From: Sphingobacteriales bacterium UTBCD1
GTDB lineage: Bacteria; Bacteroidota; Bacteroidia; Chitinophagales; Chitinophagaceae
Reading direction: 5' to 3'
DNA: 36,015 nucleotides
Assembly (NCBI GenBank): GCA_002066995.1
Contig: MWTC01000025.1
Coordinates: 1 to 36,015, forward strand
The translations under genes and the position numbers were made by a program. Under the pieces are notes generated by a model. It was not told the DNA's origin. It ran no database searches and saw only the letters and a program-made list of their open reading frames with translations. Positions 18,001-25,937 of this stretch are shown here, in pieces; the first letter of the stretch is position 1; every line of letters begins with the position of its first letter.

Positions 18001-18253
18001 GGCTTACTTTATTCTGAACAGGGTTCAATGCGATTTCTATCGGTATGGTAATAAACTTCTCCACTTCCTCTGCGCTTCTTCCCGGCCATTGCGTGATAAT
18101 GACCACTTCAGTATTGGTAACATCAGGAAAAGCTTCAATCGGCATATTGCGGAATGTGATGAATCCGAATACCGTTAATGCCACTGAAGCAAACAGGACG
18201 AAATAGCGATACCGTAAAGAAAGCGCCAGTATTGATTTCAGTAATTTTTTCAT
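15056..18253 (-). CDS. czcA: CzcA-type heavy-metal RND efflux pump
   Basis: A 1065-residue inner-membrane proton/metal antiporter of the heavy-metal-efflux RND family, full length for the family. TM4, at about residues 400-420, reads AIDFGIIIDGPVVMVEG. It retains the Asp/Asp/Glu pattern (D-x5-D-x6-E) reported as required in CzcA and typical of Zn/Co/Cd pumps. The porter-domain position equivalent to CusA's 'DMLSTG' reads IEEAVSG and lacks the Met used for Cu/Ag. Start MKKLLKSILALSLRYR is clear and lies 15 bases after the czcB stop. Its periplasmic partner is CzcB and its outer channel CzcC. Metal preference (Zn, Co or Cd) is inferred from these motifs. Confidence 0.93.
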   Translation of the reverse strand: MKKLLKSILALSLRYRYFVLFASVALTVFGFITFRNMPIEAFPDVTNTEVVIITQWPGRSAEEVEKFITIPIEIALNPVQNKVSLRSTSIFGLSYIKIVFEDNVNNNQARIQVNNLLPNAELPPGISPSVQPPTGPTGEIFRYSLKSSTRDVRELKTLQDWILEKQILSVPGVADVVSFGGETKDYEIRVDPGKLSTLGITPLDVYDAVTKSNINIGGDVVNSNDQAYVVRGIGLLNDINEIKNIIVRNINGIPVLVSDVAEVAISNLPKLGHVSRSDAFTDSSGKRIVQSQDDVVEAIVLMRKGENPTNVIQALQQKVQKLNEDVLPPDVQINPYYNRQNLINFSTNTVLHNLIEGILLVTLVVSLFMFNWRTTLIVSIIVPFSLLFSFICLRLMGMSANLLSLGAIDFGIIIDGPVVMVEGLFVVLSHKASEIGMLRFNKRAKMGLLKNNGAELAKSIFFAKVIIIAALLPIFSFQKVEGKMFSPLAYTLGFALLGALIATLTLVPVLINLLLRKNVKEKYNPFVHFITGITLKLFHFTTKFRRLTIAVSLIVIAIGLYSFRYLGTEFLPELDEGSIWLRVQLPYSVSLDKSVAIAKQVREELMTFPQVKTVVTQTGRPDDGTDVTGFYNNEFDVILYPENEWKPHISKEKLIDEMNKLLSVIPGADLNFSQPIMDNIEEAVSGVKGSIVVKVFGDSLNYMEGKSEEIFDQLKTVRGIEDLGIIRNIGQPELDIDLDQQKMALYGVATADANAVIEMAIGGKAASTLYEGIKRFDIRIRVPEQYRQSAEEIGNLMVPTESGSKVPVKEIATITRKTGPCLIFRDANERYSAVKFSVRGRDMGSAVAEAQAKVKDHVHFKRGYSIAWQGDFENEQRASKRLREVVPISLLLIFLLLFSMFGNFKDAGLVFLNVPFAIVGGILSLFITGTNFSISAGIGFIALFGICILFGVLLITEFKKNLEQSKIRKHHQSLYTAIRLGVNTKIRPVVMTALMAAFGLLPAAISHGIGSESSRPLARVVIGGILCAMLFSLLVFPHFFAWAYKRFDTKHSQEADENAIGDIHN

Positions 18254-18268
18254 AAACTTTTTTTAATT

Positions 18269-19357
18269 CTAATCATTCATTGCGTCATAGATCAGGAGTG
18301 CATTGGACGCAATCACCTTTTCTCCTTCTTTCAGGTTACCGGTTATGTACGTCTTGCCGTCATACTTGCTGATAACCTGAACCGGGATGGTTCTGATATC
18401 ATTAACGCCGGTAGTAACAAGAACATAATACTGGCTGTGATCGAAGATCAGCGTATTAGAAGAAATGCAAAGGGACTGTTCATTGCTTCTGTTGGCAAGC
18501 TCAATTCGTGCAAACATTTCCGGCTTAAGCAAAAACCCGGGATTGGAAAGCACCACCCTTATCTTCATCACTTTATTCGCCGGATCGAGTACATCCAGGA
18601 TTTTATCTATCCTCCCGGAATAAACTTTATCCGGGTAAGCAAGTGTACTGACTTTTACCTGGTCGCCAAGATGTACATTACTGATATTTGATTCATATAC
18701 ATTGGCCCATACCCATACATCTTTCAGGTCAGAAATAGTGTACAGGCTGTTGGAATTATCCGCCCGTATTGACATGTCATTATTCACCTGTTTTTCTACA
18801 ACAAATCCGCTGATAGGCGCAGTGATCACAAACCGGCTTTCTTTATTGCCGCCATTGATCTGAAGCACATCGTTTGCTTTTTTTAACTGTGCCTGCGCCT
18901 GCTCATAAGAAGTACGTGCACTGATAAGATCCTGCTCTGAGATCAGTTTGCTTTGATACATGGATTCGGCAGCATCAAGGCTTTTCTTGCTGTTTACCAG
19001 GTTGGCCTGGGCAGTTGTGAGATCACTGGCATATCCTGCCATTTCAGTACTGCGGATCACACCAAGGCTTTGCCCTTTATTTACATAATCACCTGCCTGA
19101 ACGTTTGCATTGCTGATAATTCCGCTGACCATCGGGTAGATCCTTGCCACTTTCTCTTCGTTGAATGAAACCTTACCCGTAAGCATAATGCTGCTGACAA
19201 GCGGGCACCTGACCACTGTATCTATCTTCAACGTCCGGTATAACGAATCTGATACCGGTGATTGCACCGTTCTATCTTTCGGATCCTCTTTGGGTTTACA
19301 GTTCAATAAAAATAAAGAAGGCGAAAAAAGCACAATAGCGAAAATGATTCTTTTCAT
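18269..19357 (-). CDS. czcB: CzcB-type periplasmic adaptor lipoprotein (HlyD/RND)
   Basis: A 362-residue RND membrane-fusion protein. The signal is MKRIIFAIVLFSPSLFLLNC with a lipobox Cys, so it is anchored to the membrane. The order is barrel-sandwich (lipoyl) part 1 (YPMVSGIISNANVQAGDYV), a coiled-coil hairpin (ESMYQSKLISEQDLISARTS), lipoyl part 2 (VITAPISGFVVEKQVNN), then a beta barrel. It lacks the heavy-metal-binding N-terminal domain found in the two cus adaptors. I chose the ATG at 19357 rather than 19375 because the -7 box at 19378-19385 puts the transcript start at about 19370, after 19375. It is first of the czc unit, with czcA 15 bases on. It bridges CzcA and CzcC. Confidence 0.9.
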   Translation of the reverse strand: MKRIIFAIVLFSPSLFLLNCKPKEDPKDRTVQSPVSDSLYRTLKIDTVVRCPLVSSIMLTGKVSFNEEKVARIYPMVSGIISNANVQAGDYVNKGQSLGVIRSTEMAGYASDLTTAQANLVNSKKSLDAAESMYQSKLISEQDLISARTSYEQAQAQLKKANDVLQINGGNKESRFVITAPISGFVVEKQVNNDMSIRADNSNSLYTISDLKDVWVWANVYESNISNVHLGDQVKVSTLAYPDKVYSGRIDKILDVLDPANKVMKIRVVLSNPGFLLKPEMFARIELANRSNEQSLCISSNTLIFDHSQYYVLVTTGVNDIRTIPVQVISKYDGKTYITGNLKEGEKVIASNALLIYDAMND

Positions 19358-19377
19358 CTTAATAGGTTTTGGCACAT

Positions 19378-19385
19378 CAAAAGTA
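19378..19385 (-). promoter_or_regulatory. Candidate -7 box TACTTTTG for the czc unit
   Basis: On the minus strand TACTTTTG fits TAnnTTTG. It lies 20 bases upstream of the start at 19357, and no -33 TTTG was found at the right spacing. Its position argues against the longer start at 19375. Confidence 0.4.
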
Positions 19386-19486
19386 AATTATATGTAAAAC
19401 TCACCGTATAAAAAGTGACCTGTTTCCGCTCACCCGGTGCCGCCGGTTGAACCCGGGCAACGAATGAACTCAGGGAAAACAGGAGC

Positions 19487-19520
19487 GTGAAATAAAATGC
19501 TGTTTCCGGGGAAAGACAGC
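19487..19520 (-). terminator. Terminator after the 122-residue protein gene
   Basis: On the minus strand GCTGT pairs with ACAGC (19516-19520 with 19499-19503). The inner TTTCC/GGAAA extends the stem, and ATTTTATTTC follows. It lies 32 bases past the stop at 19553 and should separate this gene from czcB. Confidence 0.55.
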
Positions 19521-19552
19521 AAGATGATTACAGTTTAAAAAATCAGGGATGA

Positions 19553-19921
19553 TCAGGATTTCGGAGGGGGATAAAGAATATCCATCACCGGGGAAAGCAG
19601 TTTGCTTTCATTAAAGATTGCATATTCCTTTTTACTTTCTGCAGGCAACACTTCTTCGTGTGCTTTTGACCTGTATAAATTGAAATCGTATAAAGTAAAA
19701 GGTGTTACCTGGCAAAAGCGTGCAGTATCATTATCCTCATCAGGACGTGATTTCCTGGTATGCTCTAATAAGATATCATGAATGTATTCACTGAGCGTAT
19801 TAATATCATTTTGCCGCCTGCCATGTACATCATAAGTATCCACCTCATCCAACTGTGCTATGAACATAGTCGTATTGACATGTGCAGTAAGAAAAAGTAT
19901 GGCAATAATATTGCGCCACAT
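19553..19921 (-). CDS. Small exported protein of unknown function between two metal pumps
   Basis: A 122-residue protein with a short N-terminal hydrophobic segment (MWRNIIAILFLTAHVNTTMF) that may be a signal peptide or anchor. The rest is acidic and has no recognised domain. It ends in a Pro-rich tail (DILYPPPKS) and carries a Cys in RFCQVTPFTLYDF. I do not recognise a family. The gene stands alone between the cus and czc units, with a terminator on each side (20067-20090 upstream, 19487-19520 downstream). A weak -7-like TAATTTCG precedes the start. Placement suggests a metal-related accessory, but there is no metal motif such as CxxC or a His cluster, so this is inference only. Confidence 0.65.
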   Translation of the reverse strand: MWRNIIAILFLTAHVNTTMFIAQLDEVDTYDVHGRRQNDINTLSEYIHDILLEHTRKSRPDEDNDTARFCQVTPFTLYDFNLYRSKAHEEVLPAESKKEYAIFNESKLLSPVMDILYPPPKS

Positions 19922-20066
19922 AACGGCGGCGAAATTAGAAAATGAAATATGAGAATGAAAACAATTTTATTTTTTTAACACAACAGTAGCAGCATTTAAG
20001 AATTTCCGCTTATTCCGCAGGCCGGTTTTTCCAGGTTATCCACATTTTTCATGACCAGGTTCATTG

Positions 20067-20090
20067 AAAAAAAGCAAGCCTACCGCCTGC
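20067..20090 (-). terminator. Terminator of the cus operon
   Basis: On the minus strand GCAGGC/GCTTGC form a 6-bp stem (one G-T pair) around the loop GGTAG, followed directly by seven T. It is 31 bases after the stop of the cusB2 gene and is a strong intrinsic terminator. Confidence 0.75.
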
Positions 20091-20121
20091 CCTGACTGAA
20101 AAACATCCTGCAGCTTTCAGG

Positions 20122-21339
20122 TCACATTTTCATATTCCCCATATCGTGCGTCATCTCATCAGCCCCTTTCTTAAAAATATATTCGCTGTTCAGCAAATAA
20201 GCCCCGCTGGTGACTACCACATCGCCATTTTCCAATCCTGATTTTATTTCAATACGGTCACCGCTCTCAATGCCGGTCTCCACCATCTTCATTTTAAAAA
20301 TATTTTTTTCCGCCTGCACCCACACCATATTCATTTTACCATCACGAAGCACGGCATCCAGGGGAAGAGTAAGTGATCGCTGGCTTCTGTTCCTGATGAT
20401 TACATAAGCAGGCATTCCCGGTTTCAGCTGCCCTCCGTTATTTGGCACAGTGATCCGCACAAGACTCACCCTGGTGCCGGTGGCAATCTCTGGATTCTCA
20501 AAACTTATCTTTCCTGAAAATTCTTTCCCGGGCAGGTCAGGAAACTGCACTCTGGCAACAGCGGATCTGTCAATCCTGCCGGTCTGTGACTCATATACCT
20601 GGGCTTCAGCCCAGAGAGAAGAAAGATCAGCAAGCCTCATTACCATTCCGCCTTCCATCACATATTGTCCTTCCATCAACGGCAATTCAGTGACATACCC
20701 CGACACCGGACTGTAAAATGAAGTAAGCTTCGGCGCAATTTTATTTTTCTCCAGGTCAGCAATCTGTGCTTCCGTCATCCCCCACAATAAAAGTTTTGTT
20801 TTAGCGCTTTGCACCAGGCGGTTAAAATCAATAATGGAATTATCAAGTTTCTCTCTTCTTTCCAGGGCTGCCAGGAATTCCTGCTTCGCATTATTCAACT
20901 CTTCACTATACAGTTCATAAAGGAGCGCTCCTTTGGGAACAAAGTCTCCTTCATTTTTAAAATACAACCGGTCAATTCTTCCGGATATCCTGGCGTTGAT
21001 ACTATTTGCTTTTGTTTCGTCTGCACTTAAAGTTGCCGTTAAAACCAGGTTATCATCAATCGCTCCGTTACGGATGGTATCTACCCTGATATTTCCCAAA
21101 CGCACCTGTTCATCATTGAGCAAAATCTCATCTGCCGTGGTATTTGTTTTCTTTACCAATATCAATTCCATGTGGCAAATGGGGCAAGTGCCCGGTCCTG
21201 GCTGCATGATCTGTGGATGCATGCTGCAGGTATAATATTCATCATCGCTTGCATGTTGCTGTGATTGTTTTTTTATTCCACAGGAAGAAAAAAGGAACAA
21301 CACAACGGTTATAAAAAGAAATGTCTTTTTCATGATCAT
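20122..21339 (-). CDS. cusB: CusB-type adaptor lipoprotein with one heavy-metal-binding domain
   Basis: A 405-residue RND adaptor. After a lipobox signal (LFLFSSCG) comes a heavy-metal-binding domain, residues about 36-60: [20 protein letters not shown] then HMEL. Two Cys-x-x-His/Met-type sites are characteristic of this Cu/Ag/Zn-type module. Lipoyl, coiled-coil hairpin and beta-barrel parts follow ([40 protein letters not shown]). Start at 21339 (MIMKK) overlaps the previous stop in an ATGATCATG arrangement; 21333 (MKK) is an equal alternative. This is the last gene of the cus unit and second of two adaptors in tandem. It should join the split CusA pump to CusC. The symbol is given by family, without knowing which of the two adaptors is the functional partner. 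Confidence 0.9.
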   Translation of the reverse strand: MIMKKTFLFITVVLFLFSSCGIKKQSQQHASDDEYYTCSMHPQIMQPGPGTCPICHMELILVKKTNTTADEILLNDEQVRLGNIRVDTIRNGAIDDNLVLTATLSADETKANSINARISGRIDRLYFKNEGDFVPKGALLYELYSEELNNAKQEFLAALERREKLDNSIIDFNRLVQSAKTKLLLWGMTEAQIADLEKNKIAPKLTSFYSPVSGYVTELPLMEGQYVMEGGMVMRLADLSSLWAEAQVYESQTGRIDRSAVARVQFPDLPGKEFSGKISFENPEIATGTRVSLVRITVPNNGGQLKPGMPAYVIIRNRSQRSLTLPLDAVLRDGKMNMVWVQAEKNIFKMKMVETGIESGDRIEIKSGLENGDVVVTSGAYLLNSEYIFKKGADEMTHDMGNMKM

Positions 21340-22730
21340 TGATTTGTTTTGATAAAACTTTCACTGTCCACTAAATATTGAGCATTGGCAGCAACTGCTT
21401 CCGAACGGTCAAGTCCGCTCAATACCTGGATCAGATGTTTATATACAATTCCTGTTTCAATTTTCCTGGCCACAAAAGCTTCTCCTTTTCTTACAAAAAC
21501 AACATTGTCCAGGCCTAATGACAATATCGCTTCTTCCGGAAGCCAGTTTGCTTTCCTGTCGCCGGCAAAAATGGTTGCATCCACCTGGCTGCCGATTGGA
21601 ATGTTCATCATTGAATTATCGAAATATACCCGGACCGTTACTGTTTTACTTCCTTCACGAAAGAACGGTTCAATGTAATTGATGACAGCCTGGAATTTTT
21701 TCCCCGGATCAGTTCCCGGCGTGATAAGCACCTTGTCTCCTGTTTTGACCAACGCAGCCTGCCCTGCAAAAATGTTTATGACTGCCCAGGCCCTGCCTGC
21801 ATTATAAACAGAAAAGATACTTTGTCCTTTTTGTACATACACACCTTCCTTCACAGTAAGTTCTTTTGTAGTCAGGGAAATGTCTCTCATGCTGCCTTCA
21901 GGAAGATCACCCTGCATGGCCTGATTGCCTGAGCTTTCATGTATATGCCCGCTGTAATTGCTGAACACAGAGACAGTGTATGCTGCCTTTCCTGTACTGA
22001 TCACTTTTTCCAACTGTGTACTGCTCATCCCGAGCAGTAACAATTTCTGTTTGGCAGCACTGATCAACGATGTATTCGAAGGATCATTTTTTAAAATGAA
22101 CAACAGGTTTTCCTGGGCCGTCATCAACTGCGGACTGTAAATATCCATGATCTTCTGTCCCTTGCTGATAAGTTGATAACGGTATTTGACATAAAGTTTT
22201 TCAATCCTTCCTTCCACGTTTGAAGAAATGCCGCCCACACTTCTTGTGTCATAGGTAATGAAACCATAAGATTGCATTTCCAGGTCTTCACTTCTCTCCA
22301 TCATGTGCACCATGGGCACGGAAGCTACCACCTGTTGATTGGCAGGTTGCAATAAAGTGTTCAATGAAACAGACCTTGCTTCCTGCGGTGATTTCACTTT
22401 CTCCAGCGGCATTCCGCAGATCGGGCAGGCGCCGGCAGTATCGCTGTGTATCTGCGGATGCATCGGGCAGGTGTACCCGGTTTCATAAACAATATTTTCA
22501 TTGCGGCCTGCTGTACTGTCAACCACTTTCTCAAGATACATTCCGCAAATTGGGCATCTGCCCGGTTTATCACTGATGATTTCCGGATCCATCGGGCAGG
22601 TATATTTTTCAGCAACGGTTGTTTTAACAGCATCGCTGTCCATTTTATCTCCGTTAATTATATTACAGCTCCATGTGATCATTCCGGAAATAAGGATCAG
22701 AAAGAGTCCTGATGTTTTAATTCTTTTCAT
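21336..22730 (-). CDS. cusB: CusB-type adaptor lipoprotein with two heavy-metal-binding domains
   Basis: A 464-residue adaptor, longer than the next one because it holds two tandem heavy-metal-binding domains. The first is [20 protein letters not shown] then GMYLEK (about 43-69). The second is [20 protein letters not shown] then GMPLEK (about 87-113). A lipobox signal precedes them (MITWSC). The following lipoyl and hairpin parts are standard, though [15 protein letters not shown] in the barrel is followed by a C-terminal domain. The gene begins 5 bases after the cusC stop and overlaps the next adaptor by 4 bases, so translation is coupled. Having two adaptors of different metal-domain number in one unit is unusual; they might form mixed hexamers or serve different states. 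Confidence 0.9.
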   Translation of the reverse strand: MKRIKTSGLFLILISGMITWSCNIINGDKMDSDAVKTTVAEKYTCPMDPEIISDKPGRCPICGMYLEKVVDSTAGRNENIVYETGYTCPMHPQIHSDTAGACPICGMPLEKVKSPQEARSVSLNTLLQPANQQVVASVPMVHMMERSEDLEMQSYGFITYDTRSVGGISSNVEGRIEKLYVKYRYQLISKGQKIMDIYSPQLMTAQENLLFILKNDPSNTSLISAAKQKLLLLGMSSTQLEKVISTGKAAYTVSVFSNYSGHIHESSGNQAMQGDLPEGSMRDISLTTKELTVKEGVYVQKGQSIFSVYNAGRAWAVINIFAGQAALVKTGDKVLITPGTDPGKKFQAVINYIEPFFREGSKTVTVRVYFDNSMMNIPIGSQVDATIFAGDRKANWLPEEAILSLGLDNVVFVRKGEAFVARKIETGIVYKHLIQVLSGLDRSEAVAANAQYLVDSESFIKTNQ

Positions 22731-22735
22731 ATCCG

Positions 22736-23986
22736 CTATTTTTTTTCGATGATTCTCATTAGGTCGGCCTGCATTTCCAGTGCTTTTTGCAACTGGTCCA
22801 GGTATTCCATCCGGGTCATGTTAAGGGCATCCCATGCATCAAATAGTTCAAAAAGATCTTCGGTATTTTGTTCGTAACCCAGTTCCATTGTCTGAAAATT
22901 TTTTCTTAATGCCGGAACGATCTGTTCTTCATATAATCTCATTTGCTTTTTTTTCGATTCCAGGTCTGCATAAGCTGCATTCGCCATTCCTGCCGATTCA
23001 TTGAGTATCATCTGCTGCTGATTTTTTAATGCTTCATTTTTCCAGATCAGGCTCTCGGCTTTTGCTTTGTTCATTTTGGATGACCATCTTGCCAGGGGAA
23101 TTCTGACCATGCCCATCACGGAAAACATTACCGGCTGGCGTGCCCAGCCCATCATGTGATCATACCGGATGCCAAATGTGGGCTTTAGTTTTGCCAACTC
23201 AGATTCCCGCTGCAGGTTATTCACCTCAATTGACCTGCCGATCATTTTAATATCACTCCTGTTTTTCATCAGGGCAGATGAATCAAACATTGTTTTACTA
23301 AAATCCATCCATACAAAATCTGTATCAATGACAATAACCTCATCTGCATTCCTGTTCATCAATGTATTGATGGCAATTTGTTTCAATGTGATCTCATTCT
23401 GCAGCATCAGCCTGGTATTCTCCGTATTGGCCAATGCCGCTTTTGCTTTGTAATAAGCGCTGATCTTTCCCAAACCGTTCTTATACCTGATCTCGGCGCT
23501 CTGAATCATAAAATTCAGCAGCTTCTCATTCTCTTCCAGTACATTCAGCCTTTTTTCCAATACTATCCAATCATAATAATTTTTTCTTGCTGTATAGAGC
23601 AGTTCATTCAGTACTACATCTTTCTTTTGCTTTTCAACCGATGATTGCGCCTGCATGTAAGCTGACTCTGCATCCTGGCTCTTTTTATTCGGGAACATCT
23701 GCTGTGCAGAGATCATGAACATTCCCATGCCCGGATTGCCATCCATTCTTTTCCACCGGCCGGGATCATAAGGCGTCTGATAAAAACCTGCTCCCAGTTC
23801 GGGGGCCATCCAACTGTAGGCGCCTTTTGCTTCTTCATCCATCGAGCGGGCTTCGGCATCCAGCATTTTCAATGCAGGATGATTTTTTTCGATGGCATCC
23901 CTGATCTCGTCCATGGTCAGCGCTTTCTGCGCCTTGACGTTGAGCAGAGCAAAGAAACTTGCGGTTAAGATCAAAATTCTTTTCAT
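22736..23986 (-). CDS. cusC: CusC-type outer-membrane efflux protein (TolC family)
   Basis: A 416-residue protein. Signal [20 protein letters not shown] is clear from the ATG at 23986, and I rejected the longer frame start at 24040, which adds an unrelated hydrophilic leader. TolC-family repeats follow, with long helices rich in Glu/Lys/Gln (for example [20 protein letters not shown] and [18 protein letters not shown] at the end). The mid-protein [20 protein letters not shown] has several Met residues, seen in CusC-like members. It is 19 bases after the stop of the cusA C-terminal half and 5 bases before the adaptor. Expected role: outer-membrane channel of the Cu/Ag pump. Confidence 0.88.
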   Translation of the reverse strand: MKRILILTASFFALLNVKAQKALTMDEIRDAIEKNHPALKMLDAEARSMDEEAKGAYSWMAPELGAGFYQTPYDPGRWKRMDGNPGMGMFMISAQQMFPNKKSQDAESAYMQAQSSVEKQKKDVVLNELLYTARKNYYDWIVLEKRLNVLEENEKLLNFMIQSAEIRYKNGLGKISAYYKAKAALANTENTRLMLQNEITLKQIAINTLMNRNADEVIVIDTDFVWMDFSKTMFDSSALMKNRSDIKMIGRSIEVNNLQRESELAKLKPTFGIRYDHMMGWARQPVMFSVMGMVRIPLARWSSKMNKAKAESLIWKNEALKNQQQMILNESAGMANAAYADLESKKKQMRLYEEQIVPALRKNFQTMELGYEQNTEDLFELFDAWDALNMTRMEYLDQLQKALEMQADLMRIIEKK

Positions 23987-24005
23987 GAGTTGTCTTTTAA
24001 ATATT

Positions 24006-25934
24006 TTAGTGTACCGGGTCCAGTACTTCAATTTTTCCAAATTTTCTCAATTCATATTCCTTGTTCATCAGGAATATCAATGGAGTTACCAACAGAACAA
24101 ATATGGCTGATGTGATCACTCCTCCCACCATGGGTAAAACAATGGGCTTCATGGCATCACTGCCCACACCGCTGCTCCATAAGATCGGGATCAATGCAAA
24201 CAGGGAAACGGATACGGTCATGATCTTTGGCCTTAATCTTTTTGCAGCGCCGGCAATGACATACTCCACCAGTTCTTTTTTCGGAATGCTTTCCCTTGAA
24301 TTGCCATATTTAGCAACCAATTGCTGCATGGCATCATTCAGGTAAATGACCATCACAATCGTGGTCTCCACCGCAAGGCCGAACAATGCAATAAAACCAA
24401 CGGCAACAGCAACGGACAAATTCACACCCCAGAAATAAATGATCAATGCTCCGCCGATCAATGCAAAAGGAATGGAGATGAGGCTGAGAAATGCTTCTCT
24501 TGCCGAATGAAAGGCAAAATACATGGAAGCGAAAATGATGAGCAGCACCACGGGCAGGATCATCTTCAGCGTCTGCTCTCCACGAATCAGGTTTTCATAC
24601 TGACCGCTCCACTCCAGGTAATAACCTTTAGGGAGTTTGGTGATCATGTTATTCAATTTTTCTTTTGCTTCTTTCACCGTGCTTGCCAGGTCTCTGTCCC
24701 TGACATTGAAAAGCACAGTGCCCCGCAACATGGCATCTTCCGAGTTGATCATTGCAGGGCCTTCCGTGATCTTCACATCAGCTACCGCTTCAAGAGGAAT
24801 AGGGCCATACTGCATCGTCTGCACCTGCAAATGTTTCAATGCTTCGAGGTTATTTCTGAAATCCTGCCCGAAACGTGCATTGACCGAAAAACGCTGGCGC
24901 CCCTCAATGGTTGTGGTCAGCCGCATGCCGCCCAAAGCGATCTGCACTACGCTGTTCACATCATCCACCGTCAGTCCATAACGGCTGATCTCATCACGTT
25001 TCACTGCAATGTCAATGTATTTTCCTCCGGTAATAGGCTCCACATACAGGTCATTCACTCCGCTGATACCGGCCAACTGCGATTTTATTTTTTGTGCAAA
25101 TGAATAGATCGTGTCCAGGTTTTGTCCATACACTTTTACACCCACATCGGTACGTATGCCGGTTGAAAGCATGTTGATGCGGTTGATGATCGGTTGTGTC
25201 CATCCGTTGGTGACACCCGGTATCTGTAATTTGGCATTCAGTTCATTCACAATATCTTCTTTTGTAAGCCCTTTGCGCCACTCGTTATGAGGTTTTAGCA
25301 AAATGATCGTCTCGATCATGCTGATGGGCGAATTATCCGTTGCCGTGTTGGCCCTTCCTGCTTTTCCCAATACACTTTTCACTTCAGGAACTGTTTTGAT
25401 AAGCTTGTCCTGCACCTGCAAAATTCTTTTCACTTCATTATTGGAAATATCCGGTAAAGTGACCGGCATAAATAATATGGAACCTTCATCCAGCGGTGGC
25501 ATGAACTCCCGGCCAAGACTGACAATGAGGGGTACGCTGATCGCCAGGGCAATGATATTAACGGCCAATGTTGTCTTTCTCCATTTGATGCAAGTCCTGA
25601 TGACCGGCTCATAGATCTTTTCCAGTATCCTGTTGACAGGATTTTTTGTTTCGGGCCTGAATCGTCCTTTCATAAACAATGAGATCAGCACCGGCGCCAG
25701 GGTAACGACGAGAAAAGCATCCACCACCATGATAAACGTTTTGGTGTATGCCAGCGGATGAAACAGTTTTCCTTCCTGGCCGGTCAGTAAAAACACAGGT
25801 AAAAAAGAAGTGATGATGATCACCGTGGAAAAGAACACTCCTCTCGACACCTGCTTGCATGCCTTCCCGATCAGGCTCATCCTTTCCGGTTCAGGTATCC
25901 TGTTATACTTGCTTCTTTTAAAAATATTTTTCAT
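24006..25934 (-). CDS. cusA: CusA-type RND pump, C-terminal half (split gene)
   Basis: A 642-residue C-terminal part of a heavy-metal RND pump, from just before TM5 onward. It starts MKNIFKRSKYNRIPEP (an extra cytoplasmic linker) and reaches the family's normal sequence at SLIGKACKQVSRGVFFST. Porter motifs RINMLSTG and GPAMINSED keep Met residues that match those used by E. coli CusA as Cu/Ag ligands, unlike the CzcA here. Reading frame is the same as that of the upstream half: the preceding codons are TAA then ATA, and then this ATG. It may be an independently started polypeptide joining its partner in the membrane, a nonsense-mutated single gene, or a sequencing error. The break falls in the cytoplasmic TM4-TM5 loop, where two pieces could in principle assemble. 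Confidence 0.9.
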   Translation of the reverse strand: MKNIFKRSKYNRIPEPERMSLIGKACKQVSRGVFFSTVIIITSFLPVFLLTGQEGKLFHPLAYTKTFIMVVDAFLVVTLAPVLISLFMKGRFRPETKNPVNRILEKIYEPVIRTCIKWRKTTLAVNIIALAISVPLIVSLGREFMPPLDEGSILFMPVTLPDISNNEVKRILQVQDKLIKTVPEVKSVLGKAGRANTATDNSPISMIETIILLKPHNEWRKGLTKEDIVNELNAKLQIPGVTNGWTQPIINRINMLSTGIRTDVGVKVYGQNLDTIYSFAQKIKSQLAGISGVNDLYVEPITGGKYIDIAVKRDEISRYGLTVDDVNSVVQIALGGMRLTTTIEGRQRFSVNARFGQDFRNNLEALKHLQVQTMQYGPIPLEAVADVKITEGPAMINSEDAMLRGTVLFNVRDRDLASTVKEAKEKLNNMITKLPKGYYLEWSGQYENLIRGEQTLKMILPVVLLIIFASMYFAFHSAREAFLSLISIPFALIGGALIIYFWGVNLSVAVAVGFIALFGLAVETTIVMVIYLNDAMQQLVAKYGNSRESIPKKELVEYVIAGAAKRLRPKIMTVSVSLFALIPILWSSGVGSDAMKPIVLPMVGGVITSAIFVLLVTPLIFLMNKEYELRKFGKIEVLDPVH

Positions 25935-25937
25935 TAT

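Noticed and set aside
24321-25103. 260-codon plus-strand ORF opposite the C-terminal half of cusA
   Set aside because: It lies wholly antisense to a gene with clear family motifs, and its translation (rich in His, Gln, Cys and Arg) has no recognisable domain. A shadow ORF.
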